From positions 1 through 64,000 of the forward strand of contig NZ_BAET01000006.1 of assembly GCF_000252165.1 (NCBI RefSeq): DNA of 64,000 nt. The letters run 5' to 3'. The notes under the pieces are model-generated. The model was not told the origin of the DNA, searched no databases, and saw only the letters and a list, made by a program, of their open reading frames with translations. A program made the translations under genes and the position numbers. Each line of letters opens with the position of its first letter. Position 1 is the first letter of the stretch. Of the stretch, positions 1 through 6,894 are shown in pieces. Source of the stretch: Glaciecola punicea ACAM 611 (GTDB taxonomy: Bacteria; Pseudomonadota; Gammaproteobacteria; Enterobacterales; Alteromonadaceae).

Positions 1-694
1 AGTCTACCTCTGATTTTGATAGTAATACGCTGCGCACTTTCTCAACTTGCTCTCTATCGGGTGTCGCTTGCAAAAACAGCAAGAGTGTCTCTTTCAAATT
101 GCGGACAACATTAAATAAGATAAACAAGGTAAATCCGATGGATAATATAGGGTCTAGTATAGGCCATGGTTTAAACATCAAAACTATCGATACAATAAAA
201 ACGGCCACCCAACCAAGCACATCTTCAAGTAAGTGCCAGTTAAGAACACGTTCATTCAAAGAATCACCATCGCTTAATTTGTAGGCAGCAAACCCATTTA
301 CCGCCATTCCGAATATGGACAACAGCAACATGCCTTCAGCGTGTGGCATTTGGGGTTCAGTGAGTCGAGGAATAGCTTCAAATAATATCCACACAGAACC
401 TACCGTGAGCACTAAGCCGTTAATCAACGCACCTAGCAATGAAAAGCGTTTATAGCCATAAGAGAAGGTATTGTTAGCCTCTTTATCGCCGAGTTTATTA
501 AGTATCCATGCGGTGCCAATAGACAAACTATCGCCTAAATCATGTACGGCATCGGCCATGATGGCGGTACTGTTTGTTAGCCAGCCCCCAATAAATTCAA
601 TTATAGTGAAGGCAACATTAAGAAAAAACGCCCATCCAATGCGTTTCGATGCATTATCGCCACTTGCGTGATGGCTATGGTCGTGACTGTGCAT
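1..694 (-). CDS. Cation diffusion facilitator (CDF) transporter, 3' end cut by window
   Basis: The gene runs off the left edge. The visible 231 residues start ATG at 694 with a His-rich head (MHSHDHSHH), followed by several hydrophobic segments. The second membrane segment carries the metal-site pattern ADAVHDLGD (Asp48, His51, Asp52, Asp55), and a matching HLLEDVLGW lies further on. Both are typical of zinc/cadmium/cobalt exporters of the CzcD type, which exchange cytoplasmic metal for protons. The start overlaps the end of the DUF3703 gene by 20 bp, so the two are probably translated together. The metal substrate cannot be read from sequence. Confidence 0.88.
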   Translation of the reverse strand, partial: MHSHDHSHHASGDNASKRIGWAFFLNVAFTIIEFIGGWLTNSTAIMADAVHDLGDSLSIGTAWILNKLGDKEANNTFSYGYKRFSLLGALINGLVLTVGSVWILFEAIPRLTEPQMPHAEGMLLLSIFGMAVNGFAAYKLSDGDSLNERVLNWHLLEDVLGWVAVFIVSIVLMFKPWPILDPILSIGFTLFILFNVVRNLKETLLLFLQATPDREQVEKVRSVLLSKSEVD

Positions 695-1019
695 GTTTAA
701 TTCTCGCTATAGTCTCTTTGTTTTTTTCTGATATAGGCATCTGTCTAAACCGATTGACGTTGGCTCCACCGGTATTGCCTGTGGGAATGAGTCCTATCGC
801 CGTTTTAGTGAACGCGTCGATAAGTCTACATAGTTGCCACATGACTTCTTTGTAATTACGCATTGAGAGTCCATGTCGCAACATTTTAAGATGCACAAGC
901 GAATGAAAATATGTCGACTGCTGCCCGATAACATGAGCATCTTCAAGTAAAGCAAAGCTTTTATTGTATTCACGGCGCAACTGCGCCTGTGAAGCTGGGT
1001 TTAGCTTGTCTTCAATCAT
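675..1019 (-). CDS. DUF3703 family protein
   Basis: A 114-residue soluble protein with the family pattern: an N-terminal helix region, HxLVHLKMLRHG in the middle, and near the end NTGGANVNRFRQMPI, which is the DUF3703 signature. This family is commonly found beside CDF metal exporters and MerR regulators, and the same layout is seen here with a 20-bp overlap into the exporter. Its biochemical role is unknown. A role in metal efflux is inferred from context only. Confidence 0.75.
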   Translation of the reverse strand: MIEDKLNPASQAQLRREYNKSFALLEDAHVIGQQSTYFHSLVHLKMLRHGLSMRNYKEVMWQLCRLIDAFTKTAIGLIPTGNTGGANVNRFRQMPISEKNKETIARIKHAQSRP

Positions 1020-1107
1020 AATACTGTCTTTTGCAAAGCATCATTAATTTGTACCTTGCAACCACATCCACGCATATTGAGCTCTCGTATTGCAATTGAA
1101 TAGGAAG

Positions 1108-1140
1108 ATTATGAAGTCTATATATTGAATGTAGAGTCAA
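1108..1140 (-). promoter_or_regulatory. MerR-type promoter with long spacer
   Basis: On the minus strand a -35 box TTGACT (1135-1140) is followed, after an over-long 20-bp spacer, by TCATAA (1109-1114). The spacer contains ACTCTA and an imperfect inverted partner TAGACT. Long 19-20 bp spacers with a dyad between the boxes are the hallmark of promoters activated by MerR metal sensors. It would drive the DUF3703-CDF pair. The assignment rests on sequence inspection only. Confidence 0.45.
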
Positions 1141-1165
1141 TAGCTTAATGGGGCCTTTGTGAAAA

Positions 1166-1354
1166 TTGATGCGTATTCAAAAAAAACTGGCTGTTCAATA
1201 CAAACAATTCGATACTATCAACGAGCATCTTGCAGAAGTAAGCGCTCGGATTGAAGAGTTAAACGCATTAAAAGTGACCTTACTGGAAATGTCGAGTACG
1301 TGTGATGATGATGGTGATGGTAAAATAAAAGACTGCGGTGTTTTGAAAATCTGA
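1166..1354 (+). pseudogene. C-terminal remnant of a MerR-family metal regulator
   Basis: The 62-residue frame (TTG at 1166, with a TGA stop codon at 1160 in the same frame) resembles only the C-terminal half of a MerR/ZntR/CadR regulator. It has the long dimer helix (AEVSARIEELNALKVTL) followed by a Cys-containing metal loop and a second Cys (CDDDGDG...DCGVL). A full protein is about 130-140 residues and begins with a helix-turn-helix; that half is missing. It lies divergent from the CDF operon, where the complete regulator normally sits, so this looks like a deletion remnant. Confidence 0.6.
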
Positions 1355-1459
1355 CTGAATAAGCTGCTAAATAAACGTAAATATTAAAACAATTTAAAGC
1401 AAGCTCAATAAATGGGTCTGCGTCTAGATTTTAGATATTAACACTACTACTAATGAAAG

Positions 1460-2050
1460 TTATAAATTCGTCTGAGAAATCAGGCTTATTTTTTTGCATG
1501 TATATACAAAAGCTGGTGGTAAATTATTCGCTGTGAATTGTATAGAAATTGAACTGAAGATCTTAATTAGCAATTTCCTTGCATTTAAAGAGTACTGAAA
1601 CTGAATATATTTCCCTTCTGGTTTTAATGCAATTTCAGCAGACTTCAGTATGCGCATTGTTAATTTTTGATCGAAATTTGTCAATGGCAAAGAGGAAATA
1701 ATGACATCGGCAAATTCTTTACCGTCAGCCTTTAAATATTTTCTCACATTTGCTGCACTGTCATTAATCACTTGAATTCTCTCATCATTTTCGAATTCCT
1801 TTTGCAACTTGACATAAAAAGGACTATGTAATTCGAAAATATATAAACTCGCATTTGGATTCATTTCTTCAATTATCCGACGCGTAAAAACACCCGTACC
1901 AGGACCAAATTCGACTATAACATCTGAATTTTTAAAGTTTACATTTTTCAACATTTTTTTTGCCAAACATTCAGAACTTGGTCGAATAGCTCCAACGGTT
2001 TTGCGTTCTTTAAAAAATTCTTTTAGAAAATTGTTTTTCTTCTTATCCAA
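1460..2050 (-). CDS. PmtA/KsgA-like SAM-dependent methyltransferase (possible phospholipid N-methyltransferase)
   Basis: 196 residues. The N-terminus (FLKEFFKERKTVGAIRPSS) matches the start of the PmtA phospholipid methyltransferase group. SAM motif I is VEFGPGTG (residues 46-53) and the catalytic-loop motif is SSLPL (119-123), as in the KsgA/PmtA fold. PmtA enzymes methylate phosphatidylethanolamine at the membrane surface; the substrate here is inferred from family resemblance. The gene is 5 bp downstream of an unknown gene on the same strand, so they are probably cotranscribed. Both are more AT-rich than most of the window. Confidence 0.65.
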   Translation of the reverse strand: MDKKKNNFLKEFFKERKTVGAIRPSSECLAKKMLKNVNFKNSDVIVEFGPGTGVFTRRIIEEMNPNASLYIFELHSPFYVKLQKEFENDERIQVINDSAANVRKYLKADGKEFADVIISSLPLTNFDQKLTMRILKSAEIALKPEGKYIQFQYSLNARKLLIKIFSSISIQFTANNLPPAFVYTCKKISLISQTNL

Positions 2051-2055
2051 GGGGT

Positions 2056-2547
2056 CTATTTATTTAAAGTAAGTGTGTTAATCTTGCCAATTCCGCTTGC
2101 TTTTCCTTTCTTTTTTTGACCAAAGAAGGAAGATTTTTCACTTTTTGAAAGGTTTGTTTCTTTATCTAATTTCCATTCAATTGTAGGCTCGAAAATTGCC
2201 AAGTCAGTAATATTATTTTCATTTATACTTGTGTCTGCCTCAAAATTAGCCATTTTTCGTGGTTGAGATGAAATTTTATCGATAAAATCTGATTGGTCCA
2301 TGCTGTTCTTTTCGATTAGTGAAGCATAAATACTGTGTAAGGTTATACTACCAAATCCAGCATTGTCAAATTCAATATCTTTTTCTTCTATCGTTTTTTG
2401 TTGATGATTAGAAACAATGCAATAAATTGTTCCATGTTTATTTCCTTCCCAAAGTGCTAATTTATTTACTTCTGTGTGACAAGAAAGAAGACTTTGTGAT
2501 TGGTTAAATTTATTGTTCGCAATTGTCGCTAACTTTTCAAATTCCAT
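2056..2547 (-). CDS. Hypothetical protein
   Basis: A 163-residue protein that I do not recognise. It has no signal peptide or membrane segment. The N-terminal two thirds is mixed alpha/beta in character. The C-terminus is polar and Lys/Ser-rich (SEKSSFFGQKKKGKASGIGK). It is the first gene of a two-gene unit with the PmtA-like methyltransferase, 5 bp apart. AT-rich composition is shared with that neighbour. Confidence 0.5.
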   Translation of the reverse strand: MEFEKLATIANNKFNQSQSLLSCHTEVNKLALWEGNKHGTIYCIVSNHQQKTIEEKDIEFDNAGFGSITLHSIYASLIEKNSMDQSDFIDKISSQPRKMANFEADTSINENNITDLAIFEPTIEWKLDKETNLSKSEKSSFFGQKKKGKASGIGKINTLTLNK

Positions 2548-2724
2548 TGTTGATAGACTTCCATTGCAGTTAATCTGAGCCAGAACAAAATTGAATTGAG
2601 CTAACTTTATTTAAAAAAATAGGCCATTTTATACTCAGGTGATGTTATCAGTCCGCTATCCAGCTATTAATTCTTAGCTCACCAAGGTATGCAGTTACTG
2701 GTGTCTGCGATACCTTGACAGTGG

Positions 2725-3789
2725 CTATTGGCTATTTAGTCTATATTCTCTATACGCAGGTGCGCTTCTATGTATTGAAAGAATATCTTCAATAACGGCA
2801 TAGCCTGTCTCCATACCCCCAGCTCCCGGACCAATTAAGGTAATATCACCTAATAATTCAGTTGAATAAGTAATAGCATTTGTTGCACCGTTAATAAATG
2901 CTAATGGATGATCACTAGAGACCATTTCAGGCTTAACTGATGCGATGAATCCGGTGTCCCTTTTTTGAACTGAACCAATTAATTTCCAATATTTATTAGA
3001 CTTGGTCGCATTGGAAATATCAACATTTGTTATGTGGCTAATGCCTGTTCTATCTATATCATCTAAGGTAAGGGATAAATCCATTAAAAGATTACCAAGA
3101 ATAACTACTTTTGCTGCAGTATCGTGCCCTTCAACATCACCTGTAGGATCTGCTTCTGCATACCCAAGTTCTTGAGCCTTTTTTAAAGCAACCTCATAAT
3201 CAGCTCCTGTGGACATCTCTCCTAATATGTAATTTGTTGTTCCATTAAGAATTCCTTGGATTTTTGTAATTCCTGCTGCTAATAACATTCCCTTGCCCAA
3301 GTGAATTGAAGGAGTTCCACTCATTACAGTCCCTTCAATGCCTATTTGAACATTTTTGCTAGACGCTAATTTATGTAGTTCAGGAAAATGTAAAGCAACA
3401 GGTCCTTTATTCGTCATAGAAACATGCATACCATTATTTAATGCTCGCTTAACGTGGCTTAACGCAGGTTCTCCTGTTTTAAGATCGGTAAAAGCAAGCT
3501 CTATTAGAATATCAGCTCCACTATTATCAATCATCTCAATAGCATTCCATCCAGTGATAGGAGCAGATGTACTTTTTAAATCTCCATACTTTTCAATATC
3601 AGATAATAGAATCTCAGGATCCAAACCGCTACTATTTGCAATGCTGCCTTTATATAAGTCGCATACCGCAACAATACTCAATTCTATACCAAACTTTTTA
3701 CTTAACAATTCGTTTTTATCACGAATTATTTTGGCTAATCCTTGCCCGACATTACCGAAACCGATTATTGCCAATTTGTATTTTTTCAT
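2725..3789 (-). CDS. Homoserine dehydrogenase-like NAD(P)-dependent enzyme
   Basis: 354 residues, lacking both a kinase domain and an ACT domain. The Rossmann motif GFGNVG is at residues 10-15. The homoserine-dehydrogenase signatures NGTTNYIL (182-189) and ADPTGDVEGHD (213-223) with Lys227 are all present. The family interconverts L-homoserine and aspartate semialdehyde. The gene is followed on the far side by no threonine-pathway genes; instead it shares a transcript direction with an aldehyde dehydrogenase 55 bp upstream. This suggests a catabolic direction (homoserine to aspartate semialdehyde), which is an inference. Confidence 0.72.
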   Translation of the reverse strand: MKKYKLAIIGFGNVGQGLAKIIRDKNELLSKKFGIELSIVAVCDLYKGSIANSSGLDPEILLSDIEKYGDLKSTSAPITGWNAIEMIDNSGADILIELAFTDLKTGEPALSHVKRALNNGMHVSMTNKGPVALHFPELHKLASSKNVQIGIEGTVMSGTPSIHLGKGMLLAAGITKIQGILNGTTNYILGEMSTGADYEVALKKAQELGYAEADPTGDVEGHDTAAKVVILGNLLMDLSLTLDDIDRTGISHITNVDISNATKSNKYWKLIGSVQKRDTGFIASVKPEMVSSDHPLAFINGATNAITYSTELLGDITLIGPGAGGMETGYAVIEDILSIHRSAPAYREYRLNSQ

Positions 3790-3844
3790 TTTATACTTCC
3801 TGTTTTCGATACTTTTTTATTTATTAACTGATAGTTTGATGGCC

Positions 3845-5281
3845 TTATTTTCGTAAATTAAAACAGTACGTTTTTATATCTGTCATTTCTTTAATGGCAC
3901 TCATAACGCCTTCTCTCCCAACACCCGATCCCTTTACACCTCCAAATGGCATTGCATCTATTCGATAGTCGCTACTGTCATTTATCATTACGCCACCACA
4001 TTCAATGGCATCTGCAATTTCAAAAGCTAATGCAAGGTTATTAGTAAAAACACCTGCTTGTAAGCCAAAATCTACATTATTAGCTTGCGTTATTGCTTCT
4101 GCCTTATCTGAAAATCGATATAAAACGGTGACTGGACCAAATACTTCTTCTTTGGCTATTAAGCAATCATTGCTAACATTTGACAAAACCGTAGGCTGAA
4201 AAAAGTTTCCCTCTCTATTGCCTCCAGACAGCAACGTAGCGTTTTTCTCAATAGCATCCTGTACCATTGACTCAACTTTACGAGCGGCATTTTCATTAAT
4301 CATAGGACCCATTTGTGTATGTTCAGAGAGTTTGTCTCCCATTAAGATACTTTTTGCTCGATTACAAAATTCTTTAGCAAATTGTTCAAATTGTGCATCT
4401 TGAATAAAAATTCTTTGAACATGTAAACAGTTTTGACCTGCTGCTGAAAAAGCACCACTGACACATGCCTCCATTGCCATCTCTAAATTTGCATCATTCA
4501 TGATTATTACAGGGCAATTACTTCCAAGCTCCATCGATATTTTCTTTAGACCTGCGAGGCCTAAAATTCTTTCACCTACTTTTCTCCCTCCCGTAAATGA
4601 AATCATATTAACGCGAGGGTCTGAAACAATAATATCGCCTATAGCTGCTCCATATCCTGTAACCAAGTTTAAAACACCATGCGGTAGAGCTGTGTTATTG
4701 AATAGTTCTACGAGCATTTTTGCTACAGTAGGTGTCTCATGGTGAGGCATCAATATCACTGAGTTTCCTGCGGCTATAGCTGGTCCTATTTTATGAGCAA
4801 CTAAGTTTAATGGATCGTTAAAGGGTGTAATTGCAGCAATTACACCCAGAGGGATTCTGCGATAATATCCAAACCTATTCTCAGAACCTTGCGCCTGATC
4901 AAACGCAATTGTTTCTCCAGTTAATCTGCGTGCTTCTTCAGCGCTAATTCGAATTGTGTCTATAGACCGAGACACTTCTTTTCTCGCTTCATTAATTGTT
5001 TTAATGCCTTCACGTGCAATCATTTGAGCGAACAGTTCTTTCTTATTCTGTAAATTATCAGCAACTTCATTAAGCACTAACATTCGCATATTAGTAGAAA
5101 GTTCCTTGGCTTTTTGAGCGCCTATTACCGCTGTTTTAATTATATATTCAACTTCACTCACTGAGTTATTTGCAACCATTGAGACTAAACTACCATCCTG
5201 CGGGTCTAATACTTTTATTTTTGCTTGTGCGCTGACTTCATTTTCATTAGTTGGCAGTATTTGACTTTGTGTAGCAGGCAT
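3845..5281 (-). CDS. Aldehyde dehydrogenase (NAD-dependent family), candidate semialdehyde dehydrogenase
   Basis: 478 residues with the ALDH catalytic set: Asn155 (PFNDP), Glu251 (MELGSN) and Cys285 (AAGQNC). The usual Lys of the coenzyme motif (VLKPS) is replaced by Met178 in VILMPHH. That Lys normally helps position the nucleotide, so coenzyme handling may differ. It is the promoter-proximal gene before the homoserine-dehydrogenase-like gene and is divergent from an Lrp/AsnC regulator. A plausible substrate is aspartate semialdehyde or a related amino-aldehyde, but the sequence does not settle this. Confidence 0.82.
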   Translation of the reverse strand: MPATQSQILPTNENEVSAQAKIKVLDPQDGSLVSMVANNSVSEVEYIIKTAVIGAQKAKELSTNMRMLVLNEVADNLQNKKELFAQMIAREGIKTINEARKEVSRSIDTIRISAEEARRLTGETIAFDQAQGSENRFGYYRRIPLGVIAAITPFNDPLNLVAHKIGPAIAAGNSVILMPHHETPTVAKMLVELFNNTALPHGVLNLVTGYGAAIGDIIVSDPRVNMISFTGGRKVGERILGLAGLKKISMELGSNCPVIIMNDANLEMAMEACVSGAFSAAGQNCLHVQRIFIQDAQFEQFAKEFCNRAKSILMGDKLSEHTQMGPMINENAARKVESMVQDAIEKNATLLSGGNREGNFFQPTVLSNVSNDCLIAKEEVFGPVTVLYRFSDKAEAITQANNVDFGLQAGVFTNNLALAFEIADAIECGGVMINDSSDYRIDAMPFGGVKGSGVGREGVMSAIKEMTDIKTYCFNLRK

Positions 5282-5440
5282 AGAGAAATTCCTCGATTAA
5301 TTATGTAATAACTTAAAGACATTCTATCTAGACATCGTAATACTCATGTATCATGTTTTTGTGTTTATCAGAGATTATTAATCACTTAATTAAAAACAAT
5401 GATACTATTATATTATTGAGCTGTGAAAGTAAGTGTAATT

Positions 5441-5917
5441 ATGGAATTAAGTAAACATGACTTGGAAATATTAAGATTATTGCAAATAAATGCAAAAACT
5501 AGCGTAGAAAGACTTTCTGAAGAAGCTGGATTATCAGTAGCAAGCATAAAACGTCGCTTAAAACGTTTGAGAGATAATAGAGTCATCTCACAGGAAGTAG
5601 CAATAATTTCTCCTAATTGTGTTAATCAATCAATGACCTTTATTATATCTGTACAGTTAAATAGAAATTATAGTGATTGTTTTAATTACTTTAAAATAAA
5701 AGTGAAAAACAACATTAATATACAGCAGTGCTATTACATCACCGGCGATGCTGACTTCGTACTCATTGTTACTGCAAAAGATATGGAAAACTTTGAAGAG
5801 TTTACCCAATTATTCTTTTTTAGTGACAATGCTGTTCTACATTTTAAAACGTCTGTTGTTATGGGACGGACAAAGGTCAGTTTAGCATTACCTCTCAATT
5901 GTGTAGATGTATCATAG
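5441..5917 (+). CDS. Lrp/AsnC-family transcriptional regulator
   Basis: 158 residues from the ATG at 5441. The frame is open from a GTG six codons earlier, but family members start as here: MELSKHDLEILRLLQINAKT. An N-terminal AsnC-type helix-turn-helix (VERLSEEAGLSVASIKRRLKRL) is followed by a RAM-like ligand domain containing YYITGDADFVLIV. Such regulators sense amino acids. It is transcribed divergently from the aldehyde dehydrogenase and dehydrogenase pair, which are its likely targets. The ligand is unknown; homoserine or a derivative fits the neighbourhood. Confidence 0.8.
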   Translation: MELSKHDLEILRLLQINAKTSVERLSEEAGLSVASIKRRLKRLRDNRVISQEVAIISPNCVNQSMTFIISVQLNRNYSDCFNYFKIKVKNNINIQQCYYITGDADFVLIVTAKDMENFEEFTQLFFFSDNAVLHFKTSVVMGRTKVSLALPLNCVDVS

Positions 5918-6100
5918 CGGCTTTTGTCGAACTAGAGTGCTTACAGGCGACATAAGCCATTAATTTACTGCCGCGAATGATTAGCGCAATTTAGATTATA
6001 AAAAACCGAATCATCGCCTAAATATTGTTGTTACGGACTTTATAAAGTAAGGGTTATTTCTTTCGCTCTCTAATTGTTTGGCTAGTGCATATCTAAATTG
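5918..6100. other. Non-coding stretch before the duplicated phosphorylase leader
   Basis: I see no gene, RNA or clear hairpin in this stretch. It separates the Lrp regulator from the left copy of the duplicated leader that begins at 6101. Confidence 0.4.
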
Positions 6101-6209
6101 GCGAAGAACGCCATACTGAATGCTCACGCAGCCCCTAATGAATTCGCTAATGACTTAGCAACCTAAAGCCTATCCTCACATCGTGAGAAGTAAACAAGTA
6201 AATTTTCTA

Positions 6210-6262
6210 TTGCATAAAGAAGAAAATATGCTAATGTTAAAAAAAATGTTCATCTATTTTAC
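6210..6262 (+). promoter_or_regulatory. Decayed copy of the phosphorylase promoter and operator
   Basis: TTGCAT (6210-6215), a 16-bp spacer and TAATGT (6232-6237) are followed by ATGTTCATCTATTTTAC (6246-6262). This matches the arrangement in front of the intact gene at 9784-9835. Preservation of the operator-like 17-mer in the decayed copy is notable. Confidence 0.45.
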
Positions 6263-6273
6263 ATTTGTAAGAC

Positions 6274-6622
6274 ATGAAAAAAGAGCAGTTAGCAAAACTC
6301 AATGAGACCCAAGTGTATATTCAAGCACTCACCAATATTAGCCCTATGTACGGTTTAGTTCTTGGCTCAGGCCTTGGTGAGTTAGCCTGCGCCTTAGACG
6401 AATTTTTTACATCGAATACAAAGATATCCCACATTTCCCAGTACCCAGAGCGCCAAGCCATAAAGGGCGTTTATGCTTTGGCTAATTATCAGGTATGTCG
6501 TTAGTGTCAATGCAAGGACACGTAAATATCTTCGAAGCTTATACGCCGCAAGACCTTGGGTCTCCTGTTTATATTATGAAACAGTTAGGTATTTAAAATA
6601 TTGTGCTAACAAACGCCGCAGG
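6274..6622 (+). pseudogene. Truncated purine nucleoside phosphorylase copy
   Basis: Starts MKKEQLAKLNETQVYIQA and aligns with the intact phosphorylase at 9847. It shifts frame after about 45 residues, hits a stop at 6504, and continues in another frame (QGHVNIFEAYTPQDLGSPVY-like text) to about 6622. It has lost roughly two thirds of the 284-residue protein, including the catalytic Glu and Asn region, so it cannot be active. Confidence 0.8.
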
Positions 6623-6694
6623 ATGCTTGAAACGAAGCTTTAATTCATCTTGTGTTAAGAATATATGATTGCCACACAATAAAAATTGTATTTT

Positions 6695-6708
6695 TGTTCA
6701 TTTATTAC
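6695..6708 (+). promoter_or_regulatory. Partial match to the TGTTCAT operator motif
   Basis: TGTTCATTTATTAC resembles the 17-mer found in front of the phosphorylase and of the second TonB receptor. It lies upstream of the first TonB receptor but also upstream of a terminator-like hairpin at 6748-6771. Either the motif is fortuitous or the receptor has an attenuated leader. Confidence 0.25.
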
Positions 6709-6747
6709 CGCAGATTTGCTATGCCGTGCTATCACTAGTTTGGTTTG

Positions 6748-6771
6748 CTCAGCTTTATGCTGAGTTTTTTT
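6748..6771 (+). terminator. Rho-independent terminator before the first TonB receptor
   Basis: CTCAGC (6748-6753), a 5-nt loop and GCTGAG (6759-6764) are followed by seven T. It would stop transcription coming from the decayed phosphorylase promoter. Because the longest reading frame of the receptor (from 6745) begins inside this hairpin, the later start at 6895 is preferred. Confidence 0.7.
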
Positions 6772-6894
6772 GCGCTCTCAATTAATATTTGCAGCAGTAG
6801 TACAAGCCACAAAACCTTGAACGAATACAAAATAAAAATATTGCGCTACACAACACTCTTTGCAAAAGTCTACACTAAAAAGGTTACTAACCAC

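Larger units (their letters stand above)
6101..6622 (+). repeat. Left copy of a ~522-bp imperfect direct repeat (phosphorylase promoter and 5' coding part)
   Basis: From gcgaagaac (6101) to cgcagg (6622) the sequence closely follows 9675-10196, allowing small indels and many substitutions. The repeat covers the promoter, leader and first third of the nucleoside phosphorylase gene. The two copies flank the first TonB receptor. It is read as an old partial duplication whose left copy has decayed. Confidence 0.8.

Noticed and set aside
3356-3856. Long plus-strand frame (166 codons)
   Set aside because: It is antisense to the homoserine-dehydrogenase-like gene, which has strong motifs; no family resemblance in the frame.
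6745-6894. Upstream extension of the first TonB receptor reading frame
   Set aside because: It starts inside a rho-independent terminator and lacks a signal peptide; the start at 6895 gives a proper signal peptide.
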